Shown here piece after piece: positions 18,520 to 25,264 of a DNA stretch of 64,000 nucleotides. Position numbers and translations under genes: made by a program. How positions within the stretch are numbered: the first letter of the stretch is position 1; every line of letters begins with the position of its first letter. Where the stretch lies: contig NZ_JALJZT010000002.1 of assembly GCF_024171405.1 (NCBI RefSeq), positions 2,822,392 through 2,886,391 on the forward strand, in the 5' to 3' direction. The notes beneath the pieces are model-generated. The model was not told the DNA's origin, did no database searches, and worked only from the letters and a program-made list of their open reading frames with translations. This stretch comes from Qipengyuania citrea. GTDB lineage: Bacteria; Pseudomonadota; Alphaproteobacteria; Sphingomonadales; Sphingomonadaceae.

Positions 18520-21270
18520 TCAGAACTCGGCGGAAACCGACAGGCTGAAGCTGCGGCCGACGTCGTAGCTGTTGTTCTCGATCCGCGTGGTGCCGGTGGT
18601 CTGGTATTCGAAATGGTCGCGGCCCGTGAGGTTGCGCGCTTCGAACTTCACTTCCAGGTCGGTCCCGGCCAGTTCGAAACCCTGCCGCGCCACGAAATCG
18701 ATCGTCAGGCCGGGGTTTTCGAGAATGTCCGGGCGCGACAGCGTGCTGCGGCTGATGACGCGTTTGCTGCCGTAGTTGAACAGGAAGGTCACCTGGCTCA
18801 CCCGGTCGAGATCTTCCAGCCCCAGCTGCACATTGGCGATATGGTCGGACTGACCCGTCAGCGCGGTACCGTCTTCGAAGAAGTTGGTCGCCGCCTGCAG
18901 GCCGCCAAGCTCGGGCACGTTGACCATGTCGCTCGACTGCACGCTGATTTCGGACTGGGTGTAAGTGTAGTTGGCAATCGCGATGAAGCGCTTGCTGTCC
19001 CACCATTCACCCAGCGAATAGAGGTCCTTGTTCCACTGGACTTCGACTTCCGCACCGTAGAGTTCAGCCTGCGGCGCATTGGCGAAGCGGCTGACCACGG
19101 TGTTGTCGTTGAAGCTCGAGAACACCTCGATCGGGTTCTCGATGTCCTTGTAGAACCCGGCGAGGCTGAACTTGCTGCCCGAGCCCCAGTAATATTCGAC
19201 GCGGGCCTCGTAATTGGTCAGCTCGCTGTCAATCAGGCCGGGGTTGCCGGTGAACTGGCGGTTCGATTCAGGATCGTAATAGGTCTGCAGGATCAATTCG
19301 CGGAACTGCGGCCGCGCAATCGTTTTCGACGCGTTGAAGCGCGCTTGCAGGCTGTCGGTCAGCTCCCAGGTCAGCGTCGCCGCGGGGAGCCAGTAGTCAT
19401 TGTTCAGCAGCGTCGCATTGGCCGAACCGCTGGGCAGTCCGTCGAGGCCGAGCGGCACGACTTGCTGCGTGGCGTCTTCGTAGCGCACGCCGACATCGAG
19501 CGACAGCCGATCGACCGGGGCCACGCGTGCCTGTGCGTAGCCCGCCTTGATCTCGAGCCCGGCGGAAAAGGCCGGGTCGGCTGCGGTCGTTTCGATGATG
19601 GTGTAGGAGAACGGCCCGATCCCGCCTGCGGCTTGCGCTTCGGTGTCGTAACCCAGTTCGATCAGCGCATCGCCGAGCAGATTGTCGGGGCGGAAGGCAC
19701 CGAATGCCAGCGGGTAATCGCCGGTGGTACGGATATCGAACTCGCGGCGACGCGACAGGCGGTCGGTATCGGTATAGGCGCCGCCCACCGTCACGCCGAG
19801 CCAGTTGGCCAACTGGTAGCTGACGTCCACGCCGCCGTAATAGAGGTCTTCGGTCAGGTCGGAGAAGGCGACCGTGGTCCGGCCCCGCTGCCCGCCGTTC
19901 TGCAGGTTGAGGTAGATGTCGTCGAACCCGCCGGTCGGATTGAGATCGCGCGAATAGATGAATTCCCATTCGTTCGGGGCTTCGCGCTGCGTCTGCGCAT
20001 AACCGCCGCGCAGGTCGATCGACAAATCGCCGAATTCGAGCTCGCCGACAAACTGCGTGTCGATCAGCTCGCGCTCGTACCAGCCGGTGTTCTGGAACAG
20101 ATCGTCATCGTCGTCGGTGAGATCGGAAATCTGCGCCAGCGATGCGCGCTTGAGCGAATCACGGATGTAGAGGTTGGTGAGGCGGAAGCGGTGCTCGCCC
20201 ACTTCGAGCCCGAAGCCGAGCATGGCATTGGCCAGGATCCGCTGGTCGGTCTGGAACTGGTTGCCCGTCTGGTCGAGGTCGAGATCGCCGTTCAGCGCGG
20301 CCTGCCGCGTGATGTAGCGATTGCGGTACTTGTTGCTCAGCGAAGCCGTCGCGATCACGCCGAAGCGGCCATCGGAAAAGACATCGACGCTGGTGCCCGC
20401 AGTGATGCCGCCCGACCAGTTGACCGGCAGTTCGTCGGTGCTTTGCAGCAGGATCAGATTGGGATCGCCCAATTCGGTCAGGATCGCCTGCTGGTCGACG
20501 CCTTCGTCGTTGATCGCCTGCCCGCTGTCGAAGAAGCTTTGCAGATTGGGGCCGGGGTCGCGGCGCCCGTCGTCGAAGCCGAACCAGTCGTAGTCCGAAC
20601 CGTAATAGGTGTAGCCCGTGCCGAAGGCGGTTTCGGTATCGCCCGAAATGCCCGCGCTGATCTTGAGGAAACTTTCTTCCGGCACCGCGCGGGTGGTGAG
20701 GTTGATCACGCCGCCGCCGAATTCGCCGGGGAAGTTGGCCGAATAGGTCTTCTGCACCAGGCTCGATGCGATGACGCTGGTCGGGAAGATGTCGAGCGGG
20801 ACCACGCGGCTGAGCGGCTGCGGCGAAGGCAGCGGCAGGCCGTTGAGCAGCGCGAGCGAGTAGCGATCGCCGAGGCCGCGGACATAGACGAGGCCGTTGC
20901 CCACGGTCGACAGGCCGGTGACGCGGGTCAGCGCGCCGGCGATGTCGCCTTCGCCCGTCCGCGCAATGCTGGCGCTGTCGAGCACCGAGACGACCTGCGA
21001 CGAGGCGCGGGTGACGTCCTGGCGACGGCGGCCGGTGACGACGATCGCGCCGCCGGGAACCGAGATCTCGGTTTGCTCGAACTCTTCTTCCTCCGGCGTG
21101 TCGTCGATGCCCTCGGCCTGCTGCGCCATGACGGCGTCGGTCGCGGGATCTTGTTCGGCGGGAACGCCTTCGGCGCCCGTGCTCGCATCCTGGGCGAAAG
21201 CAGCGCCGGCAGGAAAGGTGAGCGCGGTGGTGAGCAGGAGCAGCGCGGTGAGCTGCTTGCCGGTCGACAT
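18520..21270 (-). CDS. TonB-dependent outer-membrane receptor
   Basis: A 916-residue receptor. The signal peptide ends near AAFAQDAS, then an acidic linker leads to a TonB-box-like AIVVTGRRRQ and the plug domain (VRGLGDRYSLALLNGLPLPS, FPGEFGGGVINLTTRA). The barrel ends in the aromatic terminus SVSAEF required for outer-membrane insertion. The plug type (VVPLDIFPTSVIASSLVQKT) is shared with receptors found next to secreted lipoproteins. Its gene follows the lipoprotein gene on the same strand after 126 bp, so an uptake pair is inferred. ATG 21270 is preferred over 21288 because GAGGGGG lies at proper spacing. The substrate is unknown. Confidence 0.92.
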   Translation of the reverse strand: MSTGKQLTALLLLTTALTFPAGAAFAQDASTGAEGVPAEQDPATDAVMAQQAEGIDDTPEEEEFEQTEISVPGGAIVVTGRRRQDVTRASSQVVSVLDSASIARTGEGDIAGALTRVTGLSTVGNGLVYVRGLGDRYSLALLNGLPLPSPQPLSRVVPLDIFPTSVIASSLVQKTYSANFPGEFGGGVINLTTRAVPEESFLKISAGISGDTETAFGTGYTYYGSDYDWFGFDDGRRDPGPNLQSFFDSGQAINDEGVDQQAILTELGDPNLILLQSTDELPVNWSGGITAGTSVDVFSDGRFGVIATASLSNKYRNRYITRQAALNGDLDLDQTGNQFQTDQRILANAMLGFGLEVGEHRFRLTNLYIRDSLKRASLAQISDLTDDDDDLFQNTGWYERELIDTQFVGELEFGDLSIDLRGGYAQTQREAPNEWEFIYSRDLNPTGGFDDIYLNLQNGGQRGRTTVAFSDLTEDLYYGGVDVSYQLANWLGVTVGGAYTDTDRLSRRREFDIRTTGDYPLAFGAFRPDNLLGDALIELGYDTEAQAAGGIGPFSYTIIETTAADPAFSAGLEIKAGYAQARVAPVDRLSLDVGVRYEDATQQVVPLGLDGLPSGSANATLLNNDYWLPAATLTWELTDSLQARFNASKTIARPQFRELILQTYYDPESNRQFTGNPGLIDSELTNYEARVEYYWGSGSKFSLAGFYKDIENPIEVFSSFNDNTVVSRFANAPQAELYGAEVEVQWNKDLYSLGEWWDSKRFIAIANYTYTQSEISVQSSDMVNVPELGGLQAATNFFEDGTALTGQSDHIANVQLGLEDLDRVSQVTFLFNYGSKRVISRSTLSRPDILENPGLTIDFVARQGFELAGTDLEVKFEARNLTGRDHFEYQTTGTTRIENNSYDVGRSFSLSVSAEF

Positions 21271-21396
21271 GGTTCGAGACCCCCTCATGTTCAGGCCTTT
21301 AAACTTGGCTGGAGCCAGGCGATGGCTCCGGTGCGAAAAGCGAAGAAGGCCGCGGGACGCGCATCGAGCGCGCGCCCCGCTGCCTGTCGTGGCCGA

Positions 21397-22965
21397 TTAG
21401 TAGACCGGCAGGCTCGCGCAGTCGGACACAGCGGCGTCGAACGTCACGGTGGCCGAGTTGCAGGTCCAGCCGTTCACCCAGGTGTCGTTGCCGGCATAGA
21501 CGGCGCCGATGTTGGTCGGGAGCTGGAAGAACGACGAGAACCCGGTCGGGTCGAACACGGTCACGGCGTCTTCGTTCGAACCGTTGACGAAGCCCATGGT
21601 CAGCGTGTTGGTGAAGGCCGCATCATTGTCCGAACCGGCGTTGTAGCGGGTTTCGATATTGGCTGCGGTGACCCCGCCCGAGCTGTCGCGGAAGTCCACC
21701 GCACAGTCGAGCACGAACGAGTTGAACACCACCGGACCGGCTTCGTCGATCGCTGCGTTGGCAGCGCGGTTCAGCGTTTCGGTGTTGTCGATGCGCAGGC
21801 ACGGGGTCGCGCCTTCATTGTCGACCAGGATCGAGTTGACGATCGTGTAGTCGGCAAAGCCGCGGATGCGGACTGCCTGGTCGCCGGTGCCGCTGTTGGC
21901 GATGAAGGTCGCGTTCGAAATTCGCGTGTTCTGGCGCGGGGTGTCTTCTTCGAGACCGTTCGACGAATCGGCTTCGATGATCGTGTCGCCAATGCCGGGG
22001 CGCTGCATCACGATCACGTTCTGCATGTCGACCTTGACGCCGGTGTCGGTGTCGAGGCCGTCGTCTTCGGCGCCGACAACGATCAGGTTGCGCAGGTTGA
22101 ACTGGCCGCCGAAGAATTCGACGCCGTCATCCGAGCTGTTGTAGCTCATGATGTTGCTCAGCTGCGTGCCCGTGCCGGTGCCGCCGGTGGTCAGCGCTTG
22201 GAGCTCGCTGTCGCCCGAGAGGACGAAGCCCGAGTAGCGGATCTGCACGAAGCTCATGCTGCCCGAACTGTCGTTGACGGTCGCGCCGCCGAACAGGGCG
22301 GGCTGCGCCGCGCCTTCGACCTGGCGTTCGCAGGCGGTGGTGCCGGGGGTTGCACCCGGAGCGATGCAGTCGGTGACCGGAGCGCGGCCCGACAGGACGA
22401 CGCCGCCCCACTGGCCCGACGAATTGGCGGTGTTGAGCCCCTGGACGTTGTCACGGCTGGTGAAGATGATCGGACGGGCGGCGGTGCCGTTGGCGTCGAT
22501 CGTGTTGCCGCGGTTGACGTTGAGCCAGCCCGAACCGGCCGAGTACAGGATGACGCCCGGCTCGATGGTCAGTTCGACATCGGTATCCGCACCGGTATCG
22601 GCAGCGCCGCCATCGGTGCCGACATCGACGCGGCCGTCGATGCGGTAGAGCAGGCCTTCGATGTAGGGCAGGGTCGAGGAAGCGGTGAAGCGCGCGGGCA
22701 GGGTGCAGACGCGGTATTCGCCGGTCGGGCCCGAGATCGTGTTGTCGTCGGTCAGGCCGGCCGGATCCGAAATGGTCGGGCAGCCCGCTGCCGGGGTGAC
22801 CAGTGCCGACGTCGGGGTCGGCGTCGGGGTCGGCGTGGGTGCCGGGGTGGGATTGTTGATGATCACGTCACCGCCGGTACCCGGCGAGACGATTTCGTCG
22901 GCGCCGCAGCTGGCGAGAGCCAGAGCGGAGCAGCCGAGGACGAGCGAACGATGGAAATTGGTCAC
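21397..22965 (-). CDS. Surface or periplasmic lipoprotein with probable beta-helix fold, partner of the TonB receptor
   Basis: A 522-residue predicted lipoprotein. The signal peptide ends in lipobox LASC, then a low-complexity Pro/Thr linker (about residues 40-54) leads to a Gly/Asn/Asp-rich domain. Recurrent strands such as IEPGVILYSAG, IFTSRDNVQG, GQWGGVVLSGRAP, MSYNSSDDGVEFFGGQFN and VVGAEDDGLDTDTG resemble a right-handed parallel beta helix. Similar proteins are often listed only as hypothetical or pectate-lyase-like. The GTG at 22965 follows GAGGGG at the right distance. The gene lies upstream of the TonB receptor in one transcript, and its promoter has a TTCGTGAC direct repeat. Ligand capture for the receptor is inferred. 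Confidence 0.75.
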   Translation of the reverse strand: MTNFHRSLVLGCSALALASCGADEIVSPGTGGDVIINNPTPAPTPTPTPTPTSALVTPAAGCPTISDPAGLTDDNTISGPTGEYRVCTLPARFTASSTLPYIEGLLYRIDGRVDVGTDGGAADTGADTDVELTIEPGVILYSAGSGWLNVNRGNTIDANGTAARPIIFTSRDNVQGLNTANSSGQWGGVVLSGRAPVTDCIAPGATPGTTACERQVEGAAQPALFGGATVNDSSGSMSFVQIRYSGFVLSGDSELQALTTGGTGTGTQLSNIMSYNSSDDGVEFFGGQFNLRNLIVVGAEDDGLDTDTGVKVDMQNVIVMQRPGIGDTIIEADSSNGLEEDTPRQNTRISNATFIANSGTGDQAVRIRGFADYTIVNSILVDNEGATPCLRIDNTETLNRAANAAIDEAGPVVFNSFVLDCAVDFRDSSGGVTAANIETRYNAGSDNDAAFTNTLTMGFVNGSNEDAVTVFDPTGFSSFFQLPTNIGAVYAGNDTWVNGWTCNSATVTFDAAVSDCASLPVY

Positions 22966-23039
22966 GGGTAACGGTCCCCTCAAAAACCGGATGAATCAGA
23001 ATGCGAAGTCGTTGATCGCGACTCGTCCGCTAGGGGGGC

Positions 23040-23067
23040 TTCGTGACAGTTTTATTCGGTTCGTGAC
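23040..23067 (-). promoter_or_regulatory. Direct repeat TTCGTGAC x2, putative operator of the lipoprotein/TonB operon
   Basis: TTCGTGAC occurs at 23040-23047 and again at 23060-23067, exactly 20 bp apart. On the minus strand this reads GTCACGAA twice, in the same orientation and spacing relative to transcription as GTTACAAAC/GTCACAAAC before the response regulator gene. It is 75 bp upstream of the lipoprotein start. Confidence 0.4.
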
Positions 23068-23160
23068 CGTTATGTTGCAAATCCATCGCTTAGTGCGACG
23101 AACCGATGGGCTTTGCGAAAAAAAGGCCGATCGGCCCTCAGATTGCACAAATATGACAAC

Positions 23161-23188
23161 GTTACAGTTTTATTGCAGCGATCGTAAC
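23161..23188 (+). promoter_or_regulatory. Second operator-like copy (GTTACAGTTTTATT ... GTAAC) facing the 23233 gene
   Basis: GTTACAGTTTTATT at 23161 matches GTGACAGTTTTATT at 23043 in 13 of 14 positions. GTAAC at 23184 forms an inverted repeat with GTTAC at 23161. The two copies flank the divergent promoter region 22966-23232, which suggests that both transcripts answer to one regulator. Confidence 0.35.
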
Positions 23189-23232
23189 AAGGCGGCATAA
23201 ACGCTCCCACAAGATGAATAGGGAGAGCTGTC

Positions 23233-23616
23233 ATGGCGATCATCACAAGCGTTGCATTGGCCCTGTTGGCGCAGGGACCGGTCGAAGCGGTTCCGGGCCC
23301 CCAGGCCGGCTACGATGTCGGCTACGAGGAACTGGTCGCGAACGACAATCGCGCCGCCCGCCAGGCCATTGAAAACTGCGAAGAACTGGCCGCGGCCGAT
23401 CCGGCCCGCCTGATCAATCACGGAATCGCGCTCGCGCGCATGGGCGACTATGATGCGGCGCGGACCGAATTCGAAGCCGCTGCCGGCGCGCGCGACAGCG
23501 TCGAGCTGGAAACCGCTGCGGGTGACTGGGTGGATTCGCGCCGGCTCGCCCGCAAGGCGCTGGCCATGCTCGATAAGGGCGAATTCGCCCGCTATTACGC
23601 CTTGTCGCTCCGGTAG
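23233..23616 (+). CDS. Small exported protein with tetratricopeptide-like helices
   Basis: A 127-residue protein. A short hydrophobic N-terminus (about 1-14) may be a signal peptide ending before VEAVPGP. The remainder is helical and Ala/Glu-rich; PARLINHGIALARMGDYDAARTEF has the spacing of a tetratricopeptide motif, and RRLARKALAMLDKGEFARYY may be a second partial one. No catalytic signature is seen. AGGGAGAGCTGTC precedes the ATG. It is divergent from the lipoprotein/TonB operon and shares promoter repeats with it, so a role in the same response is inferred. A terminator follows. Confidence 0.72.
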   Translation: MAIITSVALALLAQGPVEAVPGPQAGYDVGYEELVANDNRAARQAIENCEELAAADPARLINHGIALARMGDYDAARTEFEAAAGARDSVELETAAGDWVDSRRLARKALAMLDKGEFARYYALSLR

Positions 23617-23642
23617 ATCTACGCGAGATCGCCGCACTATTG

Positions 23643-23674
23643 GGCTCGTCTCCTTACCGGGAGGCGGGCCTTTT
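23643..23674 (+). terminator. Rho-independent terminator
   Basis: An 11-bp stem (23643-23653 with 23660-23670, two G-U pairs) with a six-base loop is followed by TTTT. It separates the small exported protein gene from the type IV secretion genes. Confidence 0.8.
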
Positions 23675-23765
23675 CCTGTTGGGGCATAATACTTTCCCGC
23701 GATATTCGGCTTTTTGTCACCCGCCTGTCATGTAGTATGCCCAATGGGGCCGCACGGAGGGTGCA

Positions 23766-24395
23766 ATGATTCTGGCACGCTTGGCGCTGGTGATGGGATT
23801 GTCCTGCGCCGCGCTTACCGCTTTCGCAGCGAAAGCGGATGTTATGGAGATCGATACGGACGGCGCGCGCTGGATCACCGGCGGGGGCGCCGCGCTGGTC
23901 GCTGCCCCGGTCGAACCGGGGGTTGCCGCGCCGCTGGCCGAAGTGCCGGCCGATATCTTCGTGCCCGACATCGCCATTGCCGATCCGGGCGAGCATGCGC
24001 GCCTCGTTCCCGCCGATTACCAGGCCAAGGTGGCCGAGCTCTCCGCGCGGTTCGATCTCAGCCCGACGCTGATCGAGGCGCTGGTGTGGCAGGAAAGCCG
24101 CTGGCGCGCGAATGCGGTCTCGCCGGTGGGCGCGCGCGGCCTCGCGCAGCTGATGCCCGGTACGGCACGCGACCTCGGCGTCGACCCCGACGATCCCTTC
24201 GCCAATCTCGAAGGCGGCGCGCGTTACTTGCGCGAGCAGCTCGACCGCTTCGATGGCGACCTCGAAAAGGCGCTCGCCGCCTACAATGCCGGGCCCGGCC
24301 GCGTGATCCGCGCGGGCGGCATCCCGAGCATCCGCGAAACGCAACATTACGTGGCGGCCATCATGGGCCGTCTTTCGGACCATTCACGGGAGTAA
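23766..24395 (+). CDS. virB1: Lytic transglycosylase, VirB1-type
   Basis: A 209-residue exported protein. After a signal peptide (about 1-24) and a linker, the SLT domain covers about 82-200: catalytic Glu110 in VWQESRWRAN, then VGARGLAQLMPGTA, NLEGGARYL and LAAYNAGPGRV. It cleaves peptidoglycan glycan strands with anhydro-bond formation, opening the wall for the secretion channel. GGAGGGTGCA precedes the ATG. It is the first gene of the T4SS operon, and virB2 starts 4 bp after its stop. General housekeeping transglycosylase activity cannot be excluded, but the context is clear. Confidence 0.88.
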   Translation: MILARLALVMGLSCAALTAFAAKADVMEIDTDGARWITGGGAALVAAPVEPGVAAPLAEVPADIFVPDIAIADPGEHARLVPADYQAKVAELSARFDLSPTLIEALVWQESRWRANAVSPVGARGLAQLMPGTARDLGVDPDDPFANLEGGARYLREQLDRFDGDLEKALAAYNAGPGRVIRAGGIPSIRETQHYVAAIMGRLSDHSRE

Positions 24396-24399
24396 TCAA

Positions 24400-24699
24400 T
24401 TGAGTCGCAAGTTTACCCTGCCGGCAGTTCTGGCCGCCCTGATGACCCCCAGCACCGCTTTCGCGCAGGCTGCCGACCCGGCCGGTTCGGGCCCGATCGT
24501 CGCCGCGCTCGGCTGGCTGCAGGGCACGCTGCTGGGCAATGTCGCGACCGCGGTCGCGGTGATGGCGGTGGCCGCGGTCGGCTTCATGATGCTGACCGGC
24601 CGCCTCAACTGGCGCTTCGGCGCGACCGTGATCATTGGCGTGTTCATCCTGTTCGGCGCCGCCTCGATCGTGGCCGGTATCCAGGGCGTGGCCGGTTAG
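24400..24699 (+). CDS. virB2: TrbC/VirB2-family pilin precursor
   Basis: A 99-residue precursor starting at TTG, with CGGGAG seven bases upstream. A signal peptide ending in AFAQA is followed by two hydrophobic helices (about 41-66 and 73-95) joined by a short basic loop (GRLNWRFG), the standard layout of VirB2 major pilins. The stop codon TAG spans the left end of the inserted element: its TA belongs to the target duplication and its G is the first base of the element. Without the element the gene would end TAA, overlapping the virB3 ATG. Confidence 0.85.
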   Translation: MSRKFTLPAVLAALMTPSTAFAQAADPAGSGPIVAALGWLQGTLLGNVATAVAVMAVAAVGFMMLTGRLNWRFGATVIIGVFILFGAASIVAGIQGVAG

Positions 24700-24964
24700 G
24701 CCGAGACTCCGGGGTATGCGCTTTCGAGGTTTGAGCAAAAAAGGCCCAGCACAAGGAGGAAGGGCGTAGGAATATGAGAATCTTGCAAGACCTTCCGACG
24801 TCGGGATGGGCCTTTTTTGCCAAATCCCTTCGGGACAGCGAGATGGCTTCCATCTCGAACCAGAAGTCGCTTGGAAAGGCCGCGTGCCTTCCCTGCACGC
24901 CTTCTGGCCCGATATGTTCGCCATCTCGCTGCCTCGATAGCGCATACCCCGGAGTCTCGGCCTA
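24697..24964. mobile_element. MITE-like element (264 bp) with TA target duplication and 33-nt terminal inverted repeats
   Basis: The termini 24697-24729 and 24932-24964 are inverted copies matching at 32 of 33 positions, the only difference being at 24723/24938. The outermost TA on each side would be the target duplication, as with IS630/Tc1-mariner-type transposition, leaving 24699-24962 as the element. Deleting it with one TA restores GGTTAATGACC, in which the virB2 stop TAA overlaps the virB3 ATG, a normal tight operon joint. The interior has further symmetry: GCAAAAAAGGCCC (24735) pairs with GGGCCTTTTTTGC (24808), CAGCGAGATGGC (24836) pairs with GCCATCTCGCTG (24920), and CCGACGTCGG is palindromic. 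It contains no credible protein. The right end supplies GGAG ten bases before virB3. Confidence 0.8.
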
Positions 24965-25249
24965 ATGACCGCGCTGGTCCGCCATCCCGTCCACCGTGCG
25001 CTGACGCGCCCGCAGATGTTCGCGGGGGTGACATATAACTACTTCATCATCAACGGGATGGTGACCACCGAAGCGTTCCTGATCACCGGAAGCTGGCTGG
25101 CGCTGCTGGTCTTCGCGGTGATGCACGGGATCGGCTATTTCGCCTGCCTGCGCGAGCCGCGCATCTTCGACCTGTGGATCACCCGGGTGTCGAAGTGCCC
25201 GCGGGTCAAGAATTACAAGCGCTGGGGCTGCAACTCCTATGCAACCTGA
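24965..25249 (+). CDS. virB3: Type IV secretion system protein VirB3
   Basis: A 94-residue inner-membrane protein. The N-terminal signature VRHPVHRALTRPQMFAGV is typical of VirB3, followed by a membrane hairpin (about 24-60) and a basic cytosolic tail with LREPRIFDLW. VirB3 anchors the VirB4 ATPase to the inner membrane. Its ribosome site appears to come from the right end of the inserted MITE (GGAG at 24951-24954). virB4 starts 15 bp downstream after GAGCGGAAAGG. Confidence 0.9.
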   Translation: MTALVRHPVHRALTRPQMFAGVTYNYFIINGMVTTEAFLITGSWLALLVFAVMHGIGYFACLREPRIFDLWITRVSKCPRVKNYKRWGCNSYAT

Positions 25250-25264
25250 GCGGAAAGGTATCGC

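Noticed and set aside
18613..22971. Very long open frame (over 1400 codons) on the plus strand across the TonB receptor and lipoprotein genes
   Set aside because: It is antisense to two genes with clear signal peptides, plug and barrel motifs; the translation is compositionally odd (His/Arg/Gly/Val-rich) with no domain, as expected for GC-rich antisense frames.
24774..25038. Short open frames within the inserted element before virB3
   Set aside because: No ribosome site or coding bias; the region is explained by nested inverted repeats.
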